Assembly: GCA_022818135.1 (NCBI GenBank)
Contig: JAFMSR010000001.1
Span: 33,033,963-33,097,962, forward strand
DNA length: 64,000 nucleotides
Source: Saxidomus purpurata
Taxonomy: Eukaryota > Mollusca > Bivalvia > Venerida > Veneridae
Direction of reading: 5' to 3'
A program made the translations under genes and the position numbers. A model generated the notes under the pieces. That model was not told where the DNA came from. It saw only the letters and a list, made by a program, of their open reading frames with translations, and did no database searches. Of this stretch, positions 34,623 to 46,431 are shown piece after piece (position 1 is the first letter of the stretch; each line of letters begins with the position of its first letter).

Positions 34623-35629
34623 TAATTTGCCAGAGTGATACTCATTCATAGCTTGGTGTTGCGCTTGGTGCATTGCCGTAAGACTTGTGCTTGGTTCATT
34701 GCCGTACGACACATCCCATGTTTGCTTTCCGGGGATCACACCCTGGTCTTCTGCCACATAGGCCAATATGGAGTTAAGCCGGTGGCTCAACTTCATCCAC
34801 ATCTCGGCTGCACGTGTCAACATGTGATATCTTTTCGCGCATATTTGAAAATAATCTTATTGTTTTGAAATTGTGTAATGTTAATGTTTTCTTGGTATAA
34901 TCAATAGATAGAAGTCTTTCCCTTCTGTTTAGCCCTCTGTAATTAGGTCGTCTTTCTCATTTTTCAAATTTAAAACCTAAGCAGTACAAATTTCATTCCC
35001 TGCCACAATGCACTGCTGGCCTGAGGGCAAACTGAATGCACTCAACATAGTCTCACTATTTCCCCTCCGAAAACACACCGATTTTGCAGGTTGACATTTA
35101 ACAGTTGTCCGTATTCTAATTAAAGTTTGGCGTAAAGGTGTGACGGTTATAAAATATCAGATCTGCGAAAGGGGTCACACTGAAACGCCAAATTTATTAG
35201 GCTAACTGTCACATTGCACTTCTGGCAGTGATACCAAGCTCCTTTGTACCTAAGGATGTTGATAACTGTTTATGAATACCAATGTCTTCCCACAGAAGTA
35301 AAAAGACACCGTTCATGGAATTTTCTTGAGTTGTACCATTAGCATATTTGATCGATAAACATGCCCGCTATTGGTCTTTCTTTGAAAACAAAATCAAATG
35401 AATTTGATTAAAAATTATACTTATTTTTAAACGAAATATCATCTTCCTTTTTGGTCCGAATACGCAATAGAATAATGATGCATCCGGTCTGTCACAAAGA
35501 GTGATATTATTTTATTAGTTGACCATAGCTTCTTACAATACACTGTATATCAAACGTGTTGATAATTTGATTTCGGATATTTTGAGAATCATCCATAATT
35601 AATGACAGTTTGAAACATTTTGCTAGTTA
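34623..35629. other. Intergenic DNA; no gene seen
   Basis: A 90-residue minus-strand frame at 34551-34823 begins in this span and runs into the foldback element. It has no recognisable domain and I do not call it. The rest is AT-rich. Confidence 0.35.
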
Positions 35630-35891
35630 GGAGCGGATCAGTGGTCTAGCGCTGGACTGGTAGTTCAGGTATCTCAGGTTCGATCACCTGCTCCTCCGGT
35701 AATATAACTAAAGGTCTTTCGGAGAGGTTCAATGTATTAGTACTGTACACGGTGCATATCAAAGAACCAGTGGGTGGCCCTGGATCGGGACGTGTTCTGT
35801 ATCATGCACTATTACCCGATACCTAAAATAACTAAACTCTTCTGGGCGCGTTAGTCAAATGGATTATCCGGTACCAATAATAAAACACTTT
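35630..35891 (+). mobile_element. tRNA-derived SINE
   Basis: The head GGAGCGGATCAGTGGTCTAG carries a box A, and CAGGTTCGATCACCTG carries a box B. The GGAGCGG start can pair with CTGCTCC, but that segment overlaps the T-arm, so a proper tRNA fold is not possible. About 190 bp of unrelated body follows (ggtctttcggagaggttc, gggtggccctggatcggg) to an A-rich end near 35891. Confidence 0.65.
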
Positions 35892-36640
35892 AAAATACAT
35901 ACACTTTTTTTAAATTTACAAGTTACTTGTTTAGCATTTCAGTAAAAAATGTTACAGTTAACAGTTTAATACAGTTGGCACAAAACAGGAATTTGAAGCG
36001 AAACATCAGATGAAACAGAATGTAATGACAGAACATTGAAAGATTTTTTAATTTTTAGATTGATGAACTGAAAGAAAATATTAAACTGATTTTTCGCTCT
36101 TGTGTTTTAGATTTCACGGCATGTTATTACTACACCGCATCGGAAGCTGGCATTTTTAGTTCTCAAACATATACTGCAGTAAACATTTGGTGTAGTTTCT
36201 ATTGTTTTCTATATAAAGTTGCTTAAATACAGCTACTTTTATCATGATTTCCAGTCTTGTAAGACTACTATTATTTGAAGATCTATCTATATACATTTAC
36301 ACTTCAGATTTAACCATAAAAACATGCAATAAGGATTTAAATCACCTGAAGCGGACCCTTTTAACGACTGAGCTTCAAACAAAAGAAAGCCTTGCAAATT
36401 GAAAATGGGTTTTAAACACTGAGGAAAATGGCATTACATACATGTATATTTTAATAGGGAATACCGCGGACGAACACCGGATTTATGCAGTATTCATGGG
36501 ACTATGTCATCCATTTATACGGTATTATATCGATATGTTTTTAAGAGATGATACAGACATTAAATTTACAAAACCCCATCCCCAAAAGATTAGTGCTCTC
36601 TATCATATTTATTCAAATCACACCCCGTGGGTCTAAATGG
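35892..36640. other. Intergenic DNA; no gene seen
   Basis: AT-rich, with only short chance open frames. Confidence 0.4.
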
Positions 36641-37375
36641 GGGTTATATATATATAAATATTGGAAACTTAAAAAAAAACAATGTCAAAATTCGCAATAT
36701 CTATAGCTTAGATATTTGGTATGTAGCAGTGCTTAGTTTTTGCCTAATTTTGTTCAAACAATGCCCCCAGGATCAAAATTGACCCGGTAGGGGTCACTTG
36801 ATTTACATAGGTTTACATAGAAAGATCTGATTCTCCAAACCACAAGCCGTAGAGACTAAATAGTTGGTGTGCAACATTGTATAGTGGACTTGTACCAAGT
36901 GAATGTTCAAATCATTCTCCCAGGGTCAAAATTGACCACACTCAGAAGGTCATTGGTTTTCATATTAAACTTATACAGGAAAATAGTTAAAATGTTCTCC
37001 GAAACCGCATGATTTACAGCTTCAGTACGTAGCTACATGTACCAAGTTTTTTAAAATCATGCCCCTGGTGTCAAATTGACCACGTGTGTTAAAACCCCTT
37101 GTCTGTAAATAGAGCTTTAATGAAACATTGAAAAAATGTGTGAAACAATGTGGCCCAAAGTATAAAAAGCGTTGTCTGGTGGGCCTCTGTGAAGTTTGTC
37201 CACATCATGCCCAGAGAGTCAAAACTGACTAGGTCATTGGTAAAACCTTATATGTTCGATAACTCAAGTTCCATTGGGCACTGGATCCTCAGACTTCAGG
37301 GACAAGTTGATCTTATCTACTAGGTGACCACTCTATTAATCACTGGGTCAAAGGTCAATGTCAGATTTGTTATAT
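36641..37375. repeat. Dispersed repeat with degenerate internal units
   Basis: Recurring phrases of the type 'ttgttcaaacaatgccccca', 'ggatcaaaattgacc' and 'caaatcattctcccagggtc' appear about every 130-170 bp (36752, 36908, 37060 and 37203). This internal organisation is like that of other dispersed bivalve repeats in the window. Boundaries are approximate. Confidence 0.5.
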
Positions 37376-38409
37376 TTATTAACTGGAGAACCTATTCAGC
37401 TGACCTGAATATGGTCGATCTGTAAATAATCAGTATTGCAGATAAGTCAATAGGACTGACTGAAGTTACAATTTCAAACATTCCGTAGAATAAGAAAAGT
37501 TCCGACAGCGTACGTGCAGGGCTAGCGTGCTTGTCGTTGCAGTATTTTGATTCATGAAGTCGTGGGCTCGAGATACTGCCTAATTTTTTGTGTGTGTCCA
37601 GTTTGGAGCTCGAGCATTCTTTCATCAATACGTCCATTAATTCATTCGTAGCTTTATTTCTTTGCCAAAAAAGAAACTACTGCCGAGTTTTCCCGAGATA
37701 TATGTGCTTATAGTATACAATATACAGGCAGATAAATGTCCAAGAACATGACATTTAAGACTGATAAAGAAAGCACTATTTCGCGAGAAGCAAGCGGACC
37801 TGCTTCAACTTGGCAGAACGGTCCGGCCATCACCAGAATATCTATCATAGAGAACCCTACAGGACCATGGCCATTAATCTTTATGACTTCCGGCCTACCA
37901 TGCTGATCTTAATGCATTAAAAATGTTATGGACACAGGTTAAAGGAATCATATTTGAGAACAATAGCTATTACTTCTGAAGGGGCTCAGTCTGTACTTAT
38001 GACCAGAAGGTTGAAGATGGAAACGGACATACAATGTTACTGCCGCAGAGGATATGAATATTGAAGTTTCTAAAGGCCACACGTCTGGAAATTTATACGG
38101 CAGACTCAATGTACAGTGGATTTATGATAAAATATATTGGTATAAAATATTTTATAATGATACAGTCATTAGTATCATTGTCAAAAATAGATATCTACAT
38201 GTACATTGTACCCATCTCGATTGTTGGCCGACGAGAAGATAAACTACAAGAGCCCATAACTAGTGTATGCTGGATGAGCATTGGAAATGTCACCATTTTT
38301 CAGTCTTAAAAATTAATACATGTTACCCCGGTTTCTTCCTGGTACCACGATACTTCATGTTTTCATAATAACAAAAAAGACAAGAAATCTACTAATACTT
38401 TAATAGTAC
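37376..38409. other. Intergenic DNA; no gene seen
   Basis: Two overlapping plus-strand frames at 38054-38309 and a minus-strand frame at 37392-37637 have neither known motifs nor splice support. Confidence 0.35.
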
Positions 38410-38440
38410 AGAACAGAACAGAACAGAACAGAGCAGAACA
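38410..38440. repeat. GAACA microsatellite
   Basis: About six tandem AGAAC pentamers with one AGAGC variant. Confidence 0.85.
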
Positions 38441-38894
38441 GATAATTTATTTAGTCGGAGGACAATACAGCATATTGACAGTAACCCTGTTACATACAAA
38501 GTATGGCAAGATGGAACAACATTGATAACAGTCTAGTGTGCGACAATATTTACCAGACACTCATTTCTTCGAATATTATGTATGTGTGTGTTTTCGTTAT
38601 TTCAGTTAACTATCCATCGAAGACACACATATCAGCTACGCACAGACAGTTGCGTAGAGGTAAAATGCCTGAACAAATGGTTTTATTTTTTTAAGTTTAT
38701 AGTGGATGGCTATTTTGTTTTTGCGACACTGCATCGTTTTTTGCTTATTTATATTTCATGAGATCTGTTTTTTCTTTATACTTGCAGAAAGACGAAGAAT
38801 AATTTTACACGAATCTTGAAAGGTTTTTGTCTGGCCAAATTACACACAAACTTATTATTTAAAATACTTTTAGAAACAACCAAAAAACACCATG

Positions 38895-38966
38895 TCTGAT
38901 GAAAGATTCGAACCGGAAACTCAGACATTTACAGCTTAAGGCTCTACCCACAGAGCTAATCGGGAC
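38895..38966 (-). other. tRNA-like sequence (tRNA-Tyr-like relic or SINE head)
   Basis: On the minus strand TAGCTCTGTGGGTAGAGC forms a good D-arm and box A. CTGTAAA looks like an anticodon loop with GTA, and CCGGTTCGAATC is box B. The outer ends (GTCCCGA and TTTCATC) do not pair as an acceptor stem, so a functional tRNA is unlikely. Confidence 0.5.
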
Positions 38967-39191
38967 TCTGATATCTTATCAATTTAGTTTATAGTTTTAT
39001 TTTCAAACCCAACATAATTTTATTCGCAATGTTCGGAAACCGAAAATTAGCTTTACGGGTTTATACTGAATATGAATGAGTGCCTGATAAATAATGTCTC
39101 ACAGTATAAGTTTGCACGGGCTGTATTTATTTGCAAATTCCTACTCACAGTGAAGCGGTGTATGTTTTTTATATATACATGTATATTCTAT

Positions 39192-39311
39192 AGACATTTT
39201 CATGTAATTTGAGGTGTTGGAGGGTATCTACATACATTTCATGTAATTTAAGGTGTTGGAGGGTATCTACAGACATTTCATGTAACCTAAGGTCTATGGA
39301 TTATATCTACA
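39192..39311. repeat. Three-copy ~40-bp tandem repeat
   Basis: Units contain agacatttcatgtaattt and ggtgttggagggtatctac. The first two are nearly identical and the third is diverged. Confidence 0.8.
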
Positions 39312-39584
39312 ATTTTGATTCAACAATTTTGTGATGTCTTTAAAGGTCGTTAAGTAAAACTATTACATAAACTAAAACAAACGTTCTTCAATCTGAAATA
39401 AGTACCAAATTTAAAGGTACAGTACTACAGTATATCTACATATATCAACAGTAAATCTAAAACAGTATTCTACAAAGAATGGTTAGAAAAAGGTATAAAA
39501 TACCTGCAGCATATATTTGATTACAGGATAAATAAATTCTACTCCTTGGATAGCCTCAAGTTTATTTAGTTTAGTTTATACTAA

Positions 39585-39726
39585 TTTATTTTAGCTCGAT
39601 TGTGAAGAAAGCTTGTAGCTTATCGAGTCACTCTCGAGTCCGCTTCCTGGAAAAACCAGTACTGGTGTCTTATGAGAAAGTACGGTCGTGACCCCAGTGG
39701 GGCTCGAACCCGCAACCTCCGGGATT
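39585..39726 (-). mobile_element. Truncated tRNA-derived SINE, minus strand
   Basis: It shares CCCGGAGGTTGCGGGTTCGA, the ACCAGTACTGG segment and the gaagaaagcttgtagc segment with the SINE at 15995-16175. The tRNA head beyond box B is missing, so the copy is 5' truncated. Confidence 0.65.
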
Positions 39727-39929
39727 TTATTTGTAACTTGCATAGCAAAGAATTTTTTAAATGTATGCAGCTGATAAATAGTATTTCACAAAGTATAAAA
39801 AATCAAAATCATAGAGCAAGGTATGAAATGCAATATAGAGGAGTCACTTTTTAAAAAAATTGTGTAAATCAAAATCGCCACACAAATACCTGTATGAGAT
39901 ACAGAGAAATGGAAAAAAGATACAACTAT

Positions 39930-40490
39930 AAATAGTGAATCTAAATGGACAGAATTTTTAAATATCAAGGAAATTCAGCGGAAGAAAAGTTTACTCGCGA
40001 GCAATAAAATCGACAATTTATACAAAATAAAGAGCTCATCACGAGACTCATTCCTACAAACAAATATATTCGAAAGATTAAGCAAACAAACTCAAGTTTA
40101 TGTTATTTATGCAGCATGAACGTAGAAACCCAGGAACACTTATTTTGGGAATGCATTCATGTACAACACACGTGGAATAGATTAAATAATCTTTTAAGAA
40201 CTAAAAACATTAATGTAACCTTTAATTTAGAAACAGTTAGCTTAGGTTTATGGAATGCAAAAGAAAATAACAATGTAGTAATGTAAACTTTCTAATAGAT
40301 AGTGTTAATGAAATCACATATTTTTCATAACAAAATTCATAAAGGATATGCTAAACTTTTTAATTTTTGTGCTATATATGTAGGAACGAATAAAAAATTA
40401 AAAATAGAAAGAGAAATTGCTATTTTTAATGATAAAGTAGCAAATCACAATGCAAAATGGTCAGCGTTCAAATATATGTTTCATTGAACA
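39930..40490 (+). pseudogene. LINE relic: C-terminal zinc-binding domain
   Basis: The plus strand encodes ITRLIPTNKYIRKIKQTNSS, then CYLCSMNVETQEHLFWEC and a tryptophan at HTWNRL. The C-x2-C, E-x2-H and W-E-C arrangement is that of the zinc-binding domain after the reverse transcriptase in many non-LTR retrotransposons (zf-RVT type). Stops and frame changes interrupt it on both sides; a second frame continues at about 40302-40487. It is a dead fragment. Confidence 0.6.
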
Positions 40491-41261
40491 AATTCGCTTT
40501 AAAACTACACTGAAGAGAGCAAATTTTACAAAACATTGCATTACCCTACAGGAGTCACAGTTTTGTTACACATACACCATTTTCTTCTATTCTTTTATCC
40601 TAGTCTCAGTACAACCCTTTTTCCTTTTAATCTAACATCAACTTCAAAATTCTAAAATCGATTTCGTAATATGTTAGCAGTTTATTTACCTTTCGGGGTC
40701 TATCTTTCTTTTTGAAATACATCATAACTTCAAAAACTTACGATGAATACATGCACATGATGGAATGAGAGTTGTTATACAATTACATGTACATTTATGA
40801 AACTGTACGAGATTGAAAAATGTGGATATGTTGATAACATGTGTATGTAATGTATATGTATTGTAACATTTAGAAAAAAATTCATTAAAAAACAACATAA
40901 CAGTTTATTTACATTCTGTCTGAAAATACAAACCACCGATCAAGACTCTTTACGACTGCTTAAAATTCTGGAACTACTCTTAATCGTACGGAGTATATTC
41001 CCTGTTCCTGAGAAGAACTAAATAATTTTAAAGTCCCATGTTCATTTAAGACTTACTAAAAAAATGAATTTACCAATAGAGATTTAATTTTGTTCTATTA
41101 TTATTCTATTGTTTCATCGCATACCATTCTTTAGTATTTATGTCACTTCTTTACAAAAAAGAATTGTCAGAAAGTATGCTTGCACTGCATTTATAACACA
41201 TATCTTCTATCTAAAAAGCAAAATAGGAATAGTTCTTGAATAAATAACGATCTATTTCGCT
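40491..41261. other. Intergenic DNA; no gene seen
   Basis: AT-rich, probably the 3' remains of the LINE fragment, then unique sequence. Confidence 0.35.
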
Positions 41262-41495
41262 GGTGCCTCTGTGGGGGAGTGGTTATGAGTAGCTGACTTG
41301 AAATCACTGTAACCTATCAATGATCGAGGGTCATGGGTTCGAGACCTGCTACCGACCATGTCTAGTAATGTGAAAAATAGAGCAGTTTTGTACGGAGGAT
41401 AGGAGTCTAGCACTTGTTCTTTCTATGAACGATTGTCAGGTAAACTGTCCGCATGTTAAAATGATCAAAAGTACGGTTGGAATGGGCGCTAAACT
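41262..41495 (+). mobile_element. tRNA-derived SINE, fairly complete copy
   Basis: The head GGTGCCTCTGTGGGGGAGTG holds a box A-like segment, and GGGTTCGAGACC is box B. Then come GAGCAGTTTTGTACGG, GATTGTCAGGTAAACTGTCC and a variable tail. It is the same family as the copies at 12977-13291, 44767 and 44966. Confidence 0.75.
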
Positions 41496-44400
41496 CCTGC
41501 AACAACGATAAGACATCCAAAGTGATCAAGTGACTTTAATCATGCCTCTGTACATGTATATCAAAGTTATGCATCACTTTAAAATTGACATGCTATACAT
41601 CATATTCAAATAAGAAACTTAGAATACAATGAATGCTTTTCAAATTTCTTTCATTAGCAGATCCTAGTTGAAGTGTAAATATGTAGATTTGAATTTTTCA
41701 CAAGGATAGTCCAAAAAGATTTCAACCATATTCAATGGAATTAACTGTTATACAGATTCGTTTACTATAGGTTAAATTTGGTTTCAATACTTATTTTTCT
41801 CAGAGTAAAAACCAATGCCAAATGACTTTCTTAAACTTTGATTATGATGGTTAGTTTGAAGGGTAATATCACTTTAATTAAATTGTTAATCTCAAATATT
41901 TATTAACATTGAATTACTAGATCAGTACATGTCTATTAATTGAACTGTGTGAAGCTTTCCTTCTTGCTGACCTCCATTCGGTGGTGGTCTTTTACACAAG
42001 TCTGACTAAACAGTTATGGCCACGTGTTTTTCACTTATTTCCAGTTTATGATTTTTGCCGTTTATAATGCCGATGATGGCTTGTCGCTTTACTACCGTTC
42101 CTGTTGCTCTCACCATACCACACTCGCAGTTCCGCACATTCAACAGGGTGTAGCCAACGCAGAATGAAAAAGTTACTATAAACCAGTGAATTTTCAGAGC
42201 AATTATCGTCCGAGATTTGATATGTTTCGACTTTATCTTAATAAACAACAAAACAACACAAAGAACGTGAATTCTTATCTCTGAAACAAGGAAAACTAAT
42301 CTGTATATTCTATTGTGCGATGTAATGTGGAGTCTATGAAAAGAGCGAAAATTACTGACATGGTTTACAGTATTTTTATGTTATTTGTGGTTGTTATTGT
42401 TATCATTGTTATTGTTATCATTGTTATTGTTATCATTGGTATTGTTATCATTGGTATAGTTATCATTGTTATTAATTCATACTATATTTTAAACTGCAAA
42501 ACCTACAACCTGCTGAGGCATAGGATGGCGACGTATATTATGTGAACAGGAAGAACGGTTAAAGTAAATGCTTCGTTTTCAAATACTTTTTCGACGTAAT
42601 AAAACATTGAGACCTAACAGAGTTTCAAACTGAAACAAATGTAGCAGTAAATTTAAAGTGATTATACCCTTCAATGTCATAATCGCAATTTAATGTAATA
42701 CATTCACCAATGGTTTAGTATCATTAAAAAATAAGCATAGCGAAAGTTATAGCTAAATAACATGAATATATACAACAGTTTTATTCCTATTGAACATAGT
42801 TGTAAAATGACAAAATCGATGATGACCCGCCGGGTGGTAAAATAATTTTCCATCAATTTGATATGATAAATTTGTGCTTGCATGTTCTGATTAAAGAAAT
42901 GGTAGAGCATGAATTGTTTTTTTTGAATTTCCTAAACATTTTTGATGTTTTAAGAACTTTTCTTGACCGTAATTTTTCTGGTCATTTTGAGCAGTATCAT
43001 AGCATCAACTATTATATCAAGGAACAAAATTATGAATAACATGGGGATCTGAACGTGAGAGATAAAATCCTACGGAAGCGTATACTTGCCCTCCTTTATG
43101 GTTACGTAAAGTAAAACCCTAGACTAGATTATATATTAGAATAGTATATTTGAACGTTTTATTGCCTTCTTTCGAATTTATATAAGTATTGTCAGAAAGC
43201 TTTTCTTAGTTTTTACAATATCATTGAAAAATACTGCATAATATGTATATCATAATTATACACATTGGCAAGAGAAACGCAACATTACCTTTTGCACTCA
43301 AATTTTATGCACTCAATTACTAAGTGATGGTCATATTGAAAACAGTTTTTGAAAATTTTAATTCATGTCACTGCTGAAATTCAAATTATGAGGCCAAGAA
43401 ATTTTATTGACCCTGTTTTTTATGGAGACTAACATGTTGCTAGTTAATTTCTGGAAAAATACTGATGGGTCAATGACAACTTTTGCCAATCCAGGATACA
43501 CCACTCAAGGTGCTAAATGCAGAATTAGCTAAAATTTTGGTATTGTAAACGTTTATATATGTGGTGTATTTTTCAAAATAGGTATCAATTTTTGATATTT
43601 TCTAATGTAGTATGTCATACTTTAGGATGAAAAATTAGAGATAGTGGTATTTCTGTCATCATCTGAATAAACATAACGCTCCTTAATATTACCCCACCCT
43701 CTTTACTAAACTTCACTTTAATTTTTCAGAAATGAATATTTTAATGTAAAAGGAATAACAAGGTGTTTCAGATATTTTGCCTACAGTTTGATCAAAACCT
43801 TTGTATTATTTTTTTAGAATGCAAAAATAAAAAATGGGGTTCAATGTGCATTTAACAAGGAAATTCAATAAAAACTGATAAAAACATGTTTTTTTTTTTA
43901 GATTTCGACGAACCTTGAGATATGACAGCATGTTTCTAGTTAAATCATCATTTTTGAAATATAACAAATGTAAATTTCCGTAAGTGCAAAAATCCAAAAC
44001 CTCACCAGTGACCCCCCTTAAGAAGTATGATTCGGAACTTCACCACCTGTTTGATAACATGAAAACATGCGTGCTTGCATTTTCTATAAATGATAAAATA
44101 TTGAAAAAGTTGCAACTCTTTTGCCTTCGAGTATACTAGAAACAGTTTGTTTATCTTTTTTTAAAAAGTGGTTTGAGGGTAATATAAATGTTACGAGTAA
44201 GTAAAACATCAAAATTTGATCAATGGTCATCAAAAGTAAGACCAGGAACATAAAAACTGCACAACATTCATTTAACACTTGGCTCTAAAACCTGAGATTC
44301 GTTTTAACCAGAGCATGTCCTGTGATTAGATTTGGAAGAAAGTTGAAATGTCTCTGTGAAAAGTTTTGCGTCAGCAGACAACAATTCTCATCTTCAGCAC

Positions 44401-44740
44401 TATACCAGCAACAATCCGACGACCACTATCACTCAAAATCAACAGCAGCTAAATACATTGTAACTGCAGCGTGCCTTGTTCATTTGCTTTGGCAGTACAT
44501 AAAACAGATATAAATACATCTGCAGTGAAAGTTTTGGAAGTCTGAACTATGTCTTTGGTTGCTACATATACATGTACATCTCAGCTGTCATGCTTGCTGG
44601 AGTGGAAACTATAGGAATCAAAACCTGAAGAAAAAAACCCAGACAATTGTTAGTTATCAGAAATGAGTAACATAATATATACAGATGACACTGAACCAGT
44701 TGAAAATAATGAAAAACTTTTTCAATGATTAAAACATCGA
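41496..44740. other. Intergenic DNA; no gene seen
   Basis: AT-rich sequence. A (TTGTTATCA)-type microsatellite at about 42375-42472 encodes an artificial valine- and isoleucine-rich run. Other open frames are short and lack recognisable domains. Confidence 0.4.
42375..42472. repeat. TTGTTATCA-type microsatellite
   Basis: Imperfect repeats of TTGTTATCATTGTTATTG with TTGGTAT variants. Confidence 0.8.
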
Positions 44741-45175
44741 AAGAAATAATCTAGCAAATAACTACCCGGAAGTACTTCTGTGGTCGAGTGGCTAGAGTCG
44801 CTAACCTGGGATCACTGTAACCTCTCAACGATTGGTCAGGTGTTCGAGCCCTGCTACCGGTCATTTCTCCTTATGAGAGAAAGTGGCAGTTTCTTATGGT
44901 GCATAGGAGTGTAGCACTGGTTTCAAATTGAAACTTCTAAAGAAATAATCTAGCAAATAACTACCCAGAAGTACCTCTGTGATCGAATGGCTAGAGTCGC
45001 TGACCTGGAAACACTGTAACCTCTCAACGATTGGTCAGGTGTTCGAGCCCTGCTAAAGGTCATTTCTCCTTATGAGGGAAAGTGGCAGTTTCTTATGGTG
45101 CATAGGAGTGTAGCGCTGGTTCCCCCCAAGAGCGGTGGATAGGTAAACTGCCAACCTATTAAATGACCGAAATAA
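44741..45175 (+). mobile_element. Tandem pair of tRNA-derived SINE copies
   Basis: Two copies start at 44741 and 44940, a period of 199 bp. Each is preceded by the same aagaaataatctagcaaat and aactaccc leader, so the duplication includes flanking DNA. The heads are GTGGTCGAGTGGCTAGAGTC and its variant GTGATCGAATGGC, with box B as GGTGTTCGAGCCC. The second copy retains the AGGTAAACTGCC tail; the first lacks it. Confidence 0.75.
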
Positions 45176-45275
45176 AATTGATACGAGCGTTAAAATCATA
45201 CAACACAAATATCAACGAACGGCATACATGTTATTATTAACTCTTATATGCTGCAAGAGTCAAATAACTTTTACT

Positions 45276-45430
45276 TTGCAACCAGTGTAGATCATGATCA
45301 GCCTTCACGTCTGCGCACTGTGGGCAATATTTGCAGTTTGCTATTCAGACAGACACGTTCCAATCAGCTACCATATGAGCTACTATTAATGCAACTTTCA
45401 AATATTGAAAGATGGACAAGTGCATTTGAA
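45276..45430. repeat. Dispersed repeat fragment
   Basis: The phrases gtagatcatgatcagccttc, cgtctgcgcactg and tttgctattcagacag match a repeat I recognise from bivalve genomes. No boundaries could be established. Confidence 0.35.
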
Positions 45431-45828
45431 ATTTTAGGGAGACAAATGTAAATAGATTATGAATATGCATAACCATCTCGTTCCAACAACATGGGTTTTA
45501 TGGAGCTACTGGCATTTACGTTGTGTTCTAAAACAAGAAATAGTGCATTCTACCCCATTCATAATTTGCCATCAACCATTCTGCGAGTATGTCTTCCAGT
45601 TCTGCATGTGTAAGACGTCAGTACCTGATGTGTAAATGTGACGTAAATGTATGTTCCATCTTTTTTGTAGAAGTAATATTTTACAATATTTTATATAATC
45701 TATGTTTTGATCATTCATATACATTGCTTGAAAACATTTAAATAATTATTTATTTAATTTAAGCCAATTTATGTTCTTTCAATTGCGAAACAAGTTTTTA
45801 CAACTTATATTAATCGCTCTCACGGCTC

Positions 45829-45987
45829 ATTCCAAATGGAATCAAATATTAATCGCTCTCGAGACTCAGAGGGGCAATGTGGAATAAGCCGTGTCTTGCC
45901 AAAGGACACTGGCACTTAAGGGGATCGAACCCGGGTCCGTCCGATTTCGAGGCAAACGCGCTTAGACCACTACATCAAGGCGGCTCC
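45829..45987 (-). mobile_element. tRNA-derived SINE, minus strand
   Basis: The head GGAGCCGCCTTGATGTAGTG and GGTCTAAGCGCG hold box A, and CCCGGGTTCGATCCCC is box B. The body CAGTGTCCTTTGGCAAGACAC followed by CCACATTGCCCCTCTGAG resembles the central region of CORE-type SINEs, which is tentative. Confidence 0.65.
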
Positions 45988-46302
45988 ACATATAATGGCT
46001 GCATACAACTCGCTACGTATTCAGGTAATCAATCGATATTAATTATATAAAACAATCTGGATACTCTTAATTCACTGTTTTAATGACGTCACATAGCTAC
46101 CAAGGTAGAATCATTCGTACAAAGGAAGAAAACAATAATTTTGTATACCCCAGTATTACTTCTTTGTCTTGTCTCCTGAACCAATCCGTGAATCGTGTAG
46201 TGAGTTAACGGTTTCTTCATAACATTTACAGCCAACTACATACCACTTTTCACACTTTGACGCGGTCTCGTAGTGAAGCCTAATCCATCTCGATGCCGTC
46301 TA

Positions 46303-46431
46303 CCAAGCCCCGTGCTTACAAAAATTCTTGAGCACGATATCGTTTCGTGTATAACGCTAGGTGCTTGTCGATGCTTTAAAAATCTGAATCTGATATCGTG
46401 CTTAGTGAATGTTTAGAAGCACGGAGCCAGG
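46303..46431. mobile_element. 129-bp foldback element
   Basis: The left arm CCAAGCCCCGTGCTTACAAA to AGCACGATATCG is imperfectly inverted in the right arm, CGATATCGTGCTTAG-like to AGAAGCACGGAGCCAGG. It is related at its end to the element at 34416-34622. Confidence 0.55.

Noticed and set aside
34551..34823. 90-residue minus-strand frame as a gene
   Set aside because: It overlaps the foldback element at 34416-34622, has no recognisable domain, and lacks splice support.
35630..35702. Functional tRNA gene
   Set aside because: The acceptor-stem partner overlaps the T-arm and the anticodon arm is not canonical; a SINE body follows.
38895..38966. Functional tRNA-Tyr gene
   Set aside because: D-arm, GTA loop and box B are good, but the acceptor stem does not pair.
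42006..42251. 81-residue minus-strand frame (CECGMVRATGTVV) as an exon
   Set aside because: It contains some coding-like composition but no identifiable family or clear splice boundaries.
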